Translations under genes and position numbers: made by a program
Shown: piece after piece, positions 53,102-62,187 of the stretch
Numbering within the stretch: the stretch's first letter is position 1
Layout of the letters: each line of letters opens with the position of its first letter
Origin: JACCZX01 sp963710675
Lineage (GTDB): Bacteria; Pseudomonadota; Gammaproteobacteria; Burkholderiales; Burkholderiaceae_F
DNA length: 64,000 nucleotides
Direction of reading: 5' to 3'
Assembly: GCA_963710675.1 (NCBI GenBank)
Contig: CAVQBE010000027.1
Coordinates: 1 to 64,000 of the forward strand
The notes under the pieces: model-generated
Told to the model about the DNA's origin: nothing
Seen by the model: the letters and a program-made list of their open reading frames with translations, nothing else
Database searches by the model: none

Positions 53102-54592
53102 ATGGATGCCTTTTTGGCAGGCTTGCAGCTCACGTTCACGCCGGAAATCCTGCTGTTGGTGTTGGGCGGCACGGTGCTTGGCATTGTCGTAGGCGCATTG
53201 CCCGGGATCAGTGGCAGCACAACGACCGCGCTGCTGTTGCCGCTGACGATCATGATGTCGCCAGTCGCGGCACTTGCATTTCTGGGTTCGATTTACTGCG
53301 CCGCGAACTTCGGTGGGTCGATCACCGCTATCTTGATCAACACGCCGGGCGATCCATCGGCGTCTGCGACGGCGTACGACGGTTACCCCCTGGCCAGGCG
53401 CGGTGAGGCAGGCCGCGCGCTTGGGATGTCCGCCGTCGCCAGCGCGATCGGCGGAATCTTCAGCGTGATCGTTCTTATCGTTGCGGCCCCATTGCTTGCG
53501 CGCCTGGCTTATCAGTTCGGCCCGCCCGAGTATTTCGCGCTGGCGCTGTTTGGTCTGTCGATGGTAGCCGCGGTGGGCGGTGAGTCGCCTTCGAAAAATC
53601 TGCTTGCCGGCGCATCGGGGGTCTTGCTCGCCACGATCGGTCTGGACCTGACGACGGGGGTCGAGCGCTTCACGTTTGGTGTGCCGGCCCTGTCTGATGG
53701 CCTCGAATTCATTCCAGTGCTGGTGGGGTTGTTTGCGATTGCGGAGCTTTTCGAGCGCATGGCACAGCAAGGAACGGTGCAGGAATACATCAAGCTCACC
53801 CGGATCGACATGCCGAGTTGGGCGGACTTCAAGAAGTGTGCGAAAGCCATCGCGCTATCCAGCGGCATTGGGACTTTTATCGGCGCATTGCCGGCGCTGG
53901 GCGCGACGACCGCTGCGTTGATTTGCTACAACGAAACAAAGCGCTGGTCGAAATACAAGGAGGAGTTCGGCAAAGGTGCGATCGAGGGAGTCGCGGGCCC
54001 GGAGGCTGCCAACAATGCGGCGGTCGGGGGCGCAATGGTGCCGACGCTGGCGCTTGGGATTCCCGGCAGCACAACCACGGCGATTATCTTGGCCGGACTG
54101 CTGATTCAGGGAGTGCGCCCGGGACCGCATCTGTTCAACGAGCAACCGACGCTTTTGTATGTCGTGTTCGGCTCGATGTTGTTATGCAATATGCTGTACC
54201 TCTGTCTCGGCTTTCTGTTTGCCAAGGGGTTTGCCCGAATCACGCTGATTCCCGATGCGTATCTTTGGCCGGCGGTGTTCATCTTGTCCGTCGTCGGGTC
54301 CTATGCTCCGAACCAGTCGATGGTTGACGTGCTGATCATGCTGGTGTTCGGTGTCGTGGGTTATCTGTTTCGCCGCTATGGCTTCTCTCCGGCACCGCTG
54401 ATAATGGGGTTGGTACTGGGCAAGATGGTCGAGGAAACATTGAAGCAGTCGCTGTTGATTTTCGATCAGGACTGGACGCAGTTTTTCTCGCGCCCTGTGG
54501 TCGTCGTGTTGTTCTTGATTACCGCGGCGAGTCTGCTGGTGCCGGCGTTGTTAAGAGCATGGCAGAGGTTGCCGGCGCGCAGGGACGCATGA
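53102..54592 (+). CDS. tripartite tricarboxylate transporter TctA-like permease
   Basis: A 496-residue permease with about 11-12 spans. TctA hallmarks are GTVLGIVVGALPGISGSTTTALLLPLT, YCAANFGGSITAILINTPGDPSASATAYDGYPL, and the second-half repeat AIEGVAGPEAANNAAVGGAMVPTLALGIPGSTTTAIIL. The ATG abuts the tctB stop, and its 3' end overlaps the PdxA-like gene by 4 bp (ATGA). Confidence 0.95.
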   Translation: MDAFLAGLQLTFTPEILLLVLGGTVLGIVVGALPGISGSTTTALLLPLTIMMSPVAALAFLGSIYCAANFGGSITAILINTPGDPSASATAYDGYPLARRGEAGRALGMSAVASAIGGIFSVIVLIVAAPLLARLAYQFGPPEYFALALFGLSMVAAVGGESPSKNLLAGASGVLLATIGLDLTTGVERFTFGVPALSDGLEFIPVLVGLFAIAELFERMAQQGTVQEYIKLTRIDMPSWADFKKCAKAIALSSGIGTFIGALPALGATTAALICYNETKRWSKYKEEFGKGAIEGVAGPEAANNAAVGGAMVPTLALGIPGSTTTAIILAGLLIQGVRPGPHLFNEQPTLLYVVFGSMLLCNMLYLCLGFLFAKGFARITLIPDAYLWPAVFILSVVGSYAPNQSMVDVLIMLVFGVVGYLFRRYGFSPAPLIMGLVLGKMVEETLKQSLLIFDQDWTQFFSRPVVVVLFLITAASLLVPALLRAWQRLPARRDA

Positions 54593-55605
54593 CTCCACTG
54601 GTCGGATTGATGCTAGGAGACTGCACGGGAATCGGCCCCGAGCAGTGTGCCCGGGTGCTTGCCGATCGGCGCCTGGCCGATGCCGCAAAGCTGCTGGTAG
54701 TTGGTGATGCGCGGGTGCTGGGCCAGGGCGCCAGCGATGCGCGAGTGTCGCTTCAGATCCGCAGCTATCAAGCACCCGAAGACGTCGATTGGTCGGATGA
54801 ATGCGTGCCGGTCATCGATCTTGCGAATATCGATCCGCGGAACATCCGGCGCGGCGCGATTTCCGCCGATTCTGGCCGCGCGACCGGCGAGACACTTGCG
54901 ACCATGGTGGCGCTGGCCCTGGAGCAGCGTCTGGACGCGATTACATTCGCACCCCTGAACAAGGCGGCCTTGCAGGCCGGTGGATGGAAGTTCGCCGACG
55001 AGCACCAGATGTTTGCTCACTTGACGAGGCACCAAGGGTTTTTCGGCGAAATGAACGTGCTCGATGGGAAGTGGATGTCGCGGGTCACATCGCATCTCGC
55101 ACTGCGCGCTGCGCTCGATCTGATCACCGCGCAGCGTATCGACGACGCATTGACACTGGCCGACGCAACGATGCGCGCCGCGGGTTTTCAAAATCCGCGC
55201 ATCGCGGTGGCGGCACTGAATCCGCACGGTGGCGAAAACGGTTTGTTTGGTCGTGAGGAAATCGACATCATCGCCCCGGCAGTCAAGCGCGCTACGGTGC
55301 GCGGGATTGCGTGCGAAGGGCCGTTTCCATCCGATACCGTCTTCATCAAGGCATTTGGTGACAGCTTCGACGGTGTGTTGTCGATGTACCACGATCAAGG
55401 TCAGATAGCGACCAAGCTGAAGGGGTTCAATCGCGGCGTAACTGTCACCGCGGGGTTGAAGACCATCTTCACGACGCCCGCGCATGGAACAGCGTTCGAT
55501 ATTGTGGGCCAGGGCATCGCCACGACCGGTGCTTTGGAGCAAGCGGTGCGACTCGCAGCGCGACTGAGCGCAGGCCGCAAAATCCAGTTAGACGATCACG
55601 TTTGA
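54589..55605 (+). CDS. PdxA-family dehydrogenase
   Basis: A 338-residue member of the 4-hydroxythreonine-4-phosphate dehydrogenase family (metal- and NAD-dependent oxidative decarboxylation). Metal-site histidines lie in DEHQMFAHLT, VTSHLALRAAL and MYHDQGQIATKLKGF; TAGLKTIFTTPAHGTAFDIVGQG is the C-terminal signature. Its place in a catabolic operon indicates a PdxA2-type or TphB-type role rather than vitamin B6 synthesis. No DUF1537 sugar-acid kinase is present, so the substrate may be non-phosphorylated. It overlaps tctA by 4 bp and the PrpD gene by 1 bp. Confidence 0.88.
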   Translation: MTPLVGLMLGDCTGIGPEQCARVLADRRLADAAKLLVVGDARVLGQGASDARVSLQIRSYQAPEDVDWSDECVPVIDLANIDPRNIRRGAISADSGRATGETLATMVALALEQRLDAITFAPLNKAALQAGGWKFADEHQMFAHLTRHQGFFGEMNVLDGKWMSRVTSHLALRAALDLITAQRIDDALTLADATMRAAGFQNPRIAVAALNPHGGENGLFGREEIDIIAPAVKRATVRGIACEGPFPSDTVFIKAFGDSFDGVLSMYHDQGQIATKLKGFNRGVTVTAGLKTIFTTPAHGTAFDIVGQGIATTGALEQAVRLAARLSAGRKIQLDDHV

Positions 55606-57005
55606 TGCACGCCAAAGAAACACTGACTGATTACGTTGCCGGCTTCGTCGTGCACGCGACCGCGAGCGATGTTCCGGTTGATGTCGCGTATCTGGGCAAG
55701 CGCTCGGTACTCGACGGCATCGGACTCGCGCTCGCGGGCTCCGTCTCCGCATGCGGCCGCATCGCGCAGAGGTACCTGGAGTCGCTCGGGATTGCGAGCG
55801 ATGACGGCGCCACAATCATCGGCACAACGTTGCAGGCGCCGGCACGTTTTGCCGCGTTCGCGAACGGCCTGGCGATCCACGCCGATGATTACGACGACAC
55901 GCAGCTGGCGGTCGCCAAAGATCGCGTCTACGGCCTGCTGACCCATCCGACGGCGCCGGCTTTGCCACCTGTGCTGGCACTCGCCGAGCGGGGTCATCGC
56001 AGCGGTGCCGATCTGATGCTCGCCTACCAGGTGGGTGTCGAGGTCGAATGCAAAGTCGCCGAAGCGATTCTGCCGCGCCATTATCAGCATGGATTCCACA
56101 GCACAGCGACGTGCGGATCAATCGGTGCGGCGGCAGGCGCAGCCAAGCTGCTCGGGCTGGATCGCGATGCGACCCGCCGTGCGTTGAGTATTGGAGCGAC
56201 GCAGGCCGGAGGTCTGCGCGAGAATTTTGGAACGATGACCAAGCCGTTTCATGCCGGACGCGCTGCGGAAAATGGCGTGGTTGCCGCCGAGATTGCCGCG
56301 CTCGGTTTCACAGCGTCGCCAAATGGGTTGGAGGCCGATCGGGGTTTCTTCCGCGCCGCAGGTGGCGGCTACAGTCGCGAGATGATCGAGCAGAAATTGG
56401 GCAGTCCATGGACGTTTAACTTCCCTGGCGTTTCGATCAAGCCCCACCCGAGCGGCTCGTTGACGCATCCGGGGATGGCGGTAATGATGGATCTGATCCT
56501 CAAACACGACATCAAGCCCGAGCAAGTGAAGCGCGTCTCGGTGGGTACCAATCACAACATGCCCAACGCCTTGATCCATCATCGTCCGGTCAACGAGCTG
56601 CAGGCCAAGTTCAGCATGGAGTTCTGCATGGCGATCCTGCTGCTCGAACGCAGCGGAGGCCTGGAGCAGTTCACCGACGAGGTCGTCAGTCGCGCCGACG
56701 TGCAGGCGATGATCAGCAAAGTGGACTTCGGCGTGGATCCCGAAGCTGAGGCGGCCGGCTTTGACAAGATGACGACTCTCATCAAGATCGAAATGAACGA
56801 CGGCAAAGTGATCAGCGGTCGTGCCGACTTCGGCAAAGGCAGTCCTTCCAATCCGATGAGCGATGCGGAGTTGTCGGAAAAATTCCTGCAATGTGCGGCT
56901 TGGGGCGGCTTGAACAACGAGCAGGCGCAAGCGGTGTTGGATCGTGTTTGGAAGATCGAGACCATTTCCGACATCACAGAGCTGACGCGACTGCTGCGTC
57001 GTTGA
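55605..57005 (+). CDS. MmgE/PrpD-family protein
   Basis: A 466-residue MmgE/PrpD protein (2-methylcitrate dehydratase, aconitate isomerase and related lyases). It has VAYLGKRSVLDGIGLALAGS, FANGLAIHADDYDDTQ (active-site region), HPTAPALPPVLALAERG, GFHSTATCGSIGAAAGAAKLLGLD, FGTMTKPFHAGRAAENGVVAA and the C-terminal KPHPSG. The family handles tri- and dicarboxylates, in keeping with the Tct transporter upstream. It overlaps the PdxA-like stop by one base (TGATG). Confidence 0.92.
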   Translation: MHAKETLTDYVAGFVVHATASDVPVDVAYLGKRSVLDGIGLALAGSVSACGRIAQRYLESLGIASDDGATIIGTTLQAPARFAAFANGLAIHADDYDDTQLAVAKDRVYGLLTHPTAPALPPVLALAERGHRSGADLMLAYQVGVEVECKVAEAILPRHYQHGFHSTATCGSIGAAAGAAKLLGLDRDATRRALSIGATQAGGLRENFGTMTKPFHAGRAAENGVVAAEIAALGFTASPNGLEADRGFFRAAGGGYSREMIEQKLGSPWTFNFPGVSIKPHPSGSLTHPGMAVMMDLILKHDIKPEQVKRVSVGTNHNMPNALIHHRPVNELQAKFSMEFCMAILLLERSGGLEQFTDEVVSRADVQAMISKVDFGVDPEAEAAGFDKMTTLIKIEMNDGKVISGRADFGKGSPSNPMSDAELSEKFLQCAAWGGLNNEQAQAVLDRVWKIETISDITELTRLLRR

Positions 57006-57010
57006 CACGT

Positions 57011-58201
57011 ATGCCGCACATTCCCGCGTCCCCTGCACTCGCGCGCTTTCGCGTCATCGATTTGACGCAGGTGCGTGCAGGCCCTACCGCTGCACGGCAG
57101 CTCGCAGATTGGGGCGCCGACGTCATCCAGGTGCAGATGCCGGAACAGATGCGCGGCGACGACACGCTCGGCGGACAAGACGGTTCTGATTATCAGTACA
57201 CGCATCGAAACAAGCGCTCGATCACGTTGAACCTGAAGCTGCCGGAAGGCATCGATGCCTTGAAGAAGCTCGTCTCGACCGCCGATGTGCTGCTGGAAAA
57301 CTTTCGACCCGATGTTAAACACCGTCTCGGCATCGACTACGAGTCGTTGGCGAAGATCAATTCCAAGCTGGTCTACGCCAGCATCTCGGGTTTTGGACAA
57401 ACAGGTCCGTACGCAACTCGGCCGGGTTTCGACCAGATCGCGCAGGGAATGGGAGCGCTGATGTCAGTTACCGGCTTACCGGGGCATGGACCGCTCCGTG
57501 TCGGCATTCCAATCGCCGATCTATGCGGGGGCATCTTCGCCGCCTATGGAGTAACAGTGGCGTTGCTTGAACGTGAGCAGTCCGGTAAGGGGCAATGGCT
57601 CCATACGTCGTTGCTTGAAGCGATGCTCTACATGATGGACTTCCAGGCTGCACGCTGGACGGTCGATCACGAAATCCCTGGGCAAGCCGGCAACTCGCAT
57701 CCGACCAGCATTCCAACTGGCGTCTTCAAGACCAGCGACGGGCACATCAATATTGCAGTGTTTGGCGGCAAGATCTGGGAGCGCTTTGCGGAGACGCTTG
57801 ACGCTCCGGAATGGATCAGCGATGAGCGCTCAAAGACAAAGAGCGCGCGCTCGGTGAATCGTGACTGGCTGAACGCCGAGATCGAGCAGCGTTTGCAGCA
57901 CGGAACGAGCGACTACTGGATCGAAAAGCTGAACTCGGCAGGTGTGGCATGCGGGCGTATCAACAATCTCAAACAAGCATTCGATGAGCCACAGGTGCAA
58001 CATTTGCAAATGCTGCAGAAAGTCACGTCGGCGCGCCTTGGTGAACAGGTGCTGATGCGACAGCCTGTTACGTTGACCCGCACTCCGTCCTCGATTGCGC
58101 GTGCGACGCCTCGGCGCGGCGAGCATTCCGAAGAAGTTTTTCTCGATATCGGTTACACGCGGGAGGATCTCGCGCGCATGAAAGCCATAGGAGTCTTTTG
58201 A
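57011..58201 (+). CDS. CaiB/BaiF-family class III CoA-transferase
   Basis: A 396-residue CoA-transferase with FRVIDLTQVRAGPTAARQLADWGADVIQV, RNKRSITLNLK, ENFRPDVKHRLGID and SISGFGQTGPY. The candidate catalytic Asp170 is in GIPIADLCGG, and the closing segment GEHSEEVFLDIGY is present. It lacks the Frc glycine loop, so formyl-CoA is not its expected donor. It probably activates the operon's acid substrate as a CoA thioester for the hydratase that follows. It overlaps that gene by one base. Confidence 0.92.
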   Translation: MPHIPASPALARFRVIDLTQVRAGPTAARQLADWGADVIQVQMPEQMRGDDTLGGQDGSDYQYTHRNKRSITLNLKLPEGIDALKKLVSTADVLLENFRPDVKHRLGIDYESLAKINSKLVYASISGFGQTGPYATRPGFDQIAQGMGALMSVTGLPGHGPLRVGIPIADLCGGIFAAYGVTVALLEREQSGKGQWLHTSLLEAMLYMMDFQAARWTVDHEIPGQAGNSHPTSIPTGVFKTSDGHINIAVFGGKIWERFAETLDAPEWISDERSKTKSARSVNRDWLNAEIEQRLQHGTSDYWIEKLNSAGVACGRINNLKQAFDEPQVQHLQMLQKVTSARLGEQVLMRQPVTLTRTPSSIARATPRRGEHSEEVFLDIGYTREDLARMKAIGVF

Positions 58202-59007
58202 TGAACGACATGATCTACCCGGCACACACCGAGCGCGTTCAAACTTCGCTTGATGGTTCCGTATTGCATATCCGCTTCAACAATCCGACCAAGCACAACG
58301 CACTGTCGATGGATATGTGGGAAGCGGTGCCGCGCTTGCTCCAGCAGGCCGGCAACGACGACAACGTCCGGCTCGTAGTTTTCTCGGGAGCCGGCGATAA
58401 GTCGTTTATCTCCGGTGCCGATATATCGCAATTTGAAGATATGCGGGCGGCGAAGGAGGCGGTGAAGCGTTATGAGCAGACTGCCGAAAGTGCGCTGCAG
58501 GGCATCTACGAGTTTGCCAAGCCGACGATCGCATGTGTTCGTGGTTATTGCATTGGCGGCGGAGTGAACGTTGCCATCAGTTGCGATATCCGGATCGCAT
58601 CGACCGATTCTGTTTTTTCGATTCCCGCGACGCGACTAGGACTCGGCTATCGCGTTTCAGCAATGCAGAACCTGGCTGACCTAGTCGGCCCAGGATTCGC
58701 GAAAGACATCTTCTTTACCGGCCGCCGGCTTGACGCGGCGGAGGCACTGCGTATCGGGTTGGTCAATCGCATCGCGGCGCCGAACGACCTCGATTCGCTG
58801 CTCGAGGAGTACACGGCGGCCATCACGACCGGTGCGCCCCTGACGATAAGAGCGGGCAAACGTATTCTGCGCGAGGTGCTGAAACCCGGCGCTATCGATG
58901 TGGATGCGTGTCGCAAGTTGATCGCCGAGTGTTTTGACAGCGAAGACTATATCGAGGGCCGGCGCGCATTCATGGAGAAGCGCAAGCCGCAGTTTAAGGG
59001 ACGATGA
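58201..59007 (+). CDS. enoyl-CoA hydratase/isomerase family protein
   Basis: A 268-residue crotonase-fold enzyme: VLHIRFNNPTKHNALSMDMWEAV, SGAGDKSFISGADISQFEDM with the first oxyanion-hole Gly, ACVRGYCIGGGVNVAISCDIRIAS with the second, and RRLDAAEALRIGLVNRI. The C-terminus EGRRAFMEKRKPQFKGR is standard. It is the last gene of the seven-gene tct operon; with the CoA-transferase it would hydrate or isomerise an acyl-CoA. The gene is intact, unlike its paralogue at 38.7 kb. Confidence 0.92.
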   Translation: MNDMIYPAHTERVQTSLDGSVLHIRFNNPTKHNALSMDMWEAVPRLLQQAGNDDNVRLVVFSGAGDKSFISGADISQFEDMRAAKEAVKRYEQTAESALQGIYEFAKPTIACVRGYCIGGGVNVAISCDIRIASTDSVFSIPATRLGLGYRVSAMQNLADLVGPGFAKDIFFTGRRLDAAEALRIGLVNRIAAPNDLDSLLEEYTAAITTGAPLTIRAGKRILREVLKPGAIDVDACRKLIAECFDSEDYIEGRRAFMEKRKPQFKGR

Positions 59008-59037
59008 TGTCGTCACCGCTGCTAATTTTTCCGAGCA

Positions 59038-60555
59038 CTAACGAGACTCAGGCGCACCCGGCTGCGCTGCACGTACTCGGGCCAAGCCGCGGCCGATCAA
59101 CGGCCAGAACAGCATCACCAGCGCCAGTGCGGTGATGCTGCCGACCAGCCAGTTTGAAAAGAACACGCGCACATCGCCCTGCGAAATAATCATCGACTGA
59201 CGGAAGGAGTCTTCTGCGCGGTCGCCCAAGACGAGTGCCAATACTAGCGGCGCGAGCGGATAGTCGAGCTTCTTGAACAGATAGCCGATGACGCCAAACA
59301 ACAGCATTAGCCAGATGTCGAGCATCGCGTTGTGCACGGTGTAGGCGCCGATCGCACAGATCACGATGATGACCGGCGCGATGATTGAAAACGGAATCCG
59401 CAGTATCGCTGCGAACATCGGCACACACGTCAATACAATCACTAGCCCGACGATGTTGCCGAGGTACATGCTCGCGATCAGTCCCCAGACAAAATCTTTC
59501 TGTTCGACGAACAGTAGCGGTCCCGGCTGAAGTCCCCAAATTAACAAACCGCCCAGCAGCACCGCCGCAGTGGGCGAGCCTGGAATGCCAAGCGCGAGCA
59601 TCGGCAATAACGCGGACGTGCCCGCGGCATGGGCTGCGGTCTCGGGCGCCACGACACCTTCCAGCTGACCCGTTCCGAACTTGGCGCCGTCGGGCGATGT
59701 GCGCTTGGCAACGCCATAGCTCATGAATGACGCAGGAGTCGCGCCGCCGGGCGTGATTCCCATCCAGCAGCCGATCACGCAGCTGCGCAGTGACGTCATC
59801 CAATACTTTGGAAGTTTGGCCCACGTTTCCAACACTATCTTCGGATTGATCTTGGCGGTCTTGCCGGAGAACTTCAGACCTTCCTCCATCGACAACAGGA
59901 TTTCGCCGATGCCGAACAGGCCAATCACCGCGATCAGAAAATCGAAGCCCCGCATCAACTCGAGGAATCCGAAGTTCAATCGAAGCTGGCCGGTGACCGT
60001 ATCCATGCCAACGGCGGCGAGCGCAAACCCAAGCATCATCGATGTCAGAGTTTTCCACGGTGATCCCTTGCCCATGCCGATGAAGCTGCAGAACGTGAGC
60101 AGGTAGACCGAGAAAAATTCGGGCGGCCCGAACTGCAGCGCGAATTGCGCGACCAGCGGTGCGAGAAACGTAATCATCACGACCGCAACGAATGCGCCGA
60201 CAAACGACGAGGTGAACGCGCCCGTCAGTGCTTCACCGGCTCGTCCCTGTTGCGCCATCGGATAGCCGTCGAACGTCGTCGCGACCGACCACGGTTCGCC
60301 CGGAATGTTGAACAGAATTGAAGTGATGGCGCCGCCAAACAACGCTCCCCAGTAAATGCACGAGAGCATGATGATCGCCGACGTGGGCGGCATCGCGAAC
60401 GTCAGCGGAAGCAGAATCGCGACGCCGTTGGCACCTCCCAGACCGGGCAGCACACCAATGATTACGCCGAGGACGATGCCGATCATCATCAGCATCAAAT
60501 TAAATGGGGTCAGGACCACGGCAAAGCCATGGAACAACGCGTTTAATTCGACCAA
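59038..60555 (-). CDS. tripartite tricarboxylate transporter TctA-like permease
   Basis: A 505-residue permease of about 12 spans. It has GIVLGVIIGVLPGLGGANGVAILLPLTF, YWGALFGGAITSILFNIPGEPWSVATTFDGYPMAQQG, WMGITPGGATPASFMSYG and GVVAPETAAHAAGTSALLPMLALGIPGSPTAAVLLGG. It differs clearly from the TctA at 53.1 kb, indicating another substrate. It is the last gene of the tctC-tctB-tctA unit and converges on the enoyl-CoA hydratase gene. Confidence 0.95.
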   Translation of the reverse strand: MVELNALFHGFAVVLTPFNLMLMMIGIVLGVIIGVLPGLGGANGVAILLPLTFAMPPTSAIIMLSCIYWGALFGGAITSILFNIPGEPWSVATTFDGYPMAQQGRAGEALTGAFTSSFVGAFVAVVMITFLAPLVAQFALQFGPPEFFSVYLLTFCSFIGMGKGSPWKTLTSMMLGFALAAVGMDTVTGQLRLNFGFLELMRGFDFLIAVIGLFGIGEILLSMEEGLKFSGKTAKINPKIVLETWAKLPKYWMTSLRSCVIGCWMGITPGGATPASFMSYGVAKRTSPDGAKFGTGQLEGVVAPETAAHAAGTSALLPMLALGIPGSPTAAVLLGGLLIWGLQPGPLLFVEQKDFVWGLIASMYLGNIVGLVIVLTCVPMFAAILRIPFSIIAPVIIVICAIGAYTVHNAMLDIWLMLLFGVIGYLFKKLDYPLAPLVLALVLGDRAEDSFRQSMIISQGDVRVFFSNWLVGSITALALVMLFWPLIGRGLARVRAAQPGAPESR

Positions 60556-60593
60556 ATGTGGCTCCGTGCCGTGGGGTGGGGCATCAGATAGTT

Positions 60594-61115
60594 CTAGTAC
60601 CCGAGAAAGCCGAGTGGGTTAAGCACTCCTTTGAACAACGGCACCTTAAACCAGACTTCAAACATCAGGAAAAACAGAGCGTTGATCACGAGGCCGACGA
60701 CAACGCTTTTCCACCATGAATACTTGCCGAGCCAGACCATGAAGACCGCGATGTATATAGCCGAGGCGATGTACAGACCGACAAACTTTACGGCGAGAAC
60801 GTAGATTGTTGCTGGGACCAGTACGGTCAGCACCCGCTTGAATGGAACCCACAACACAAACGGTTTGCTAACGATCGACGAATTTCGGATCGCTTGGGTC
60901 ATCGTGACAAAACTCGCGATGCAGATCAGCAGTCCGATGTAGAACGGAAAGTAGCCCGATTGCGGCCCGTCGGCGCCCCATTTCGAGCCCAGCCGATAAC
61001 TGTCGTAAACAACAAGCGCGCCGACACCAAATAAGATCAGCGCGACAGCAATCTCGACAGATCGCGTTGACACGCCCGAACGATCGCCGCCGGCTTGCAA
61101 TTGATTTTCTTCCAT
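60594..61115 (-). CDS. tripartite tricarboxylate transporter TctB-like subunit
   Basis: A 173-residue protein with four predicted spans: EIAVALILFGVGALVVYDSYRLG near the start, GYFPFYIGLLICIASFVTMTQ, VLVPATIYVLAVKFVGLYIASAIYIAVFMVWLG, and a final span before FKVPLFKGVLNPLGFLGY. This is the TctB pattern. ATG 61115 is chosen over 61127. It lies between tctC and tctA, with a strong stem-loop separating it from tctC. Confidence 0.88.
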   Translation of the reverse strand: MEENQLQAGGDRSGVSTRSVEIAVALILFGVGALVVYDSYRLGSKWGADGPQSGYFPFYIGLLICIASFVTMTQAIRNSSIVSKPFVLWVPFKRVLTVLVPATIYVLAVKFVGLYIASAIYIAVFMVWLGKYSWWKSVVVGLVINALFFLMFEVWFKVPLFKGVLNPLGFLGY

Positions 61116-61133
61116 GGGTTGCAACAAGATGAT

Positions 61134-61164
61134 GCGAAGACCGCCGTTGATCGGCGGTCTTCGC
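61134..61164 (-). terminator. perfect 13-bp stem-loop between tctC and tctB
   Basis: GCGAAGACCGCCG, 5-nt loop, CGGCGGTCTTCGC. It begins 7 bp after the tctC stop. There is no long T run, so it may protect the tctC message from 3' decay or reduce read-through into tctB-tctA. Confidence 0.7.
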
Positions 61165-61170
61165 GACTGA

Positions 61171-62187
61171 CTAAGGCTTGGCGAGGAAGCCCGCTTCGCG
61201 CATCAGCTCGCGATGCGTGTTTTCTGTCTTCTCCACCCACTTTGCATAATCGGGACCGGTCATGAAGGTCTGGTTAAATGCGCCGTCTTCCATGAATTTC
61301 TTCCACTCAGGCGTTTCGCGGACCTTTTTGAACAGGTCGACGTAGTAAGCCACCTGTTCCTGGCTCACGCCGCCGGGCATGAAGATGCCGCGCAACATCA
61401 CATAGTCCGTCGGCACGCCCGATTCCTTGCATGTCGGGATGTCATTCCAGGACATCGTGTCCGTGACCTTGGTTTTGTACGGCATACGCTCGTCGTCGAA
61501 CACGCACAGCGGACGGAGCTTTCCAGCCCGCCATTGAGCAACGGCCTCGATCGGATTGTTGACGCTGGAGTCGACGTGCTTGCCGACGAGTTGCACCGCA
61601 ACGTCGCCGCCGCCTTTGAATGGAACGTAGTTGAATTTGACGCCAGCGGACTTTTCGATCGCGACAGTGATGATCTGATCCTCCTGCTTCGACCCGGTGC
61701 CACCCATCAGCTTTGCCGGATTCGCCCCTTTGACTGCAGCCAGATACTCCTTCGCGTTCTTGTACGGCGAATCCGCGTTGACCCATAGCACGAACTGATC
61801 GAGCGCCAGCATCGCCACTGGCGTAAGGTCTTTCCAGTTAAACGGAACGCCGGTGGCGAGTGGCGTCGTGAACAGGTTCGATAGGGTGATGATGATCTTG
61901 TGCGGATCCCCCTTGGCCTCCTTAACTGCGAGAAAGCCCTCAGCGCCCGCGCCGCCGGATTTATTGACAACGATCAGCGGTTGTTTCGCCAGATTATTCT
62001 TGGTGATCACACCTTGCAGCAGGCGCGCCATCTGATCGGCTCCGCCGCCGGTTCCCGCGGGTACAACAAACTCGACGGGCTTCGTGGGCTCCCATGCCGC
62101 AAATGCGACAGGAGTCGCAGCGGCGAATGTTCCCGCCGTCAGCGCGAATAAAGCGCGCCTCAGGGTCCTTGGTGAATATTTGATCAT
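61171..62187 (-). CDS. tripartite tricarboxylate transporter binding protein (TctC/Bug)
   Basis: A 338-residue Bug receptor. The leader is RRALFALTAGTFAAATPVAFAA. The mature protein begins WEPTKPVEFVVPAGTGGGADQMARLL, followed by NKSGGAGAEGFLAVKEAKGDPHKI, FNYVPFKGGGDVAVQLVGKHVDSSVNNPIEA, and VSQEQVAYYVDLFKKVRETPEW. It belongs to a branch distinct from the receptor at 51.7 kb. It heads the tctC-tctB-tctA unit; a perfect inverted repeat lies about 100 bp upstream. Confidence 0.94.
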   Translation of the reverse strand: MIKYSPRTLRRALFALTAGTFAAATPVAFAAWEPTKPVEFVVPAGTGGGADQMARLLQGVITKNNLAKQPLIVVNKSGGAGAEGFLAVKEAKGDPHKIIITLSNLFTTPLATGVPFNWKDLTPVAMLALDQFVLWVNADSPYKNAKEYLAAVKGANPAKLMGGTGSKQEDQIITVAIEKSAGVKFNYVPFKGGGDVAVQLVGKHVDSSVNNPIEAVAQWRAGKLRPLCVFDDERMPYKTKVTDTMSWNDIPTCKESGVPTDYVMLRGIFMPGGVSQEQVAYYVDLFKKVRETPEWKKFMEDGAFNQTFMTGPDYAKWVEKTENTHRELMREAGFLAKP

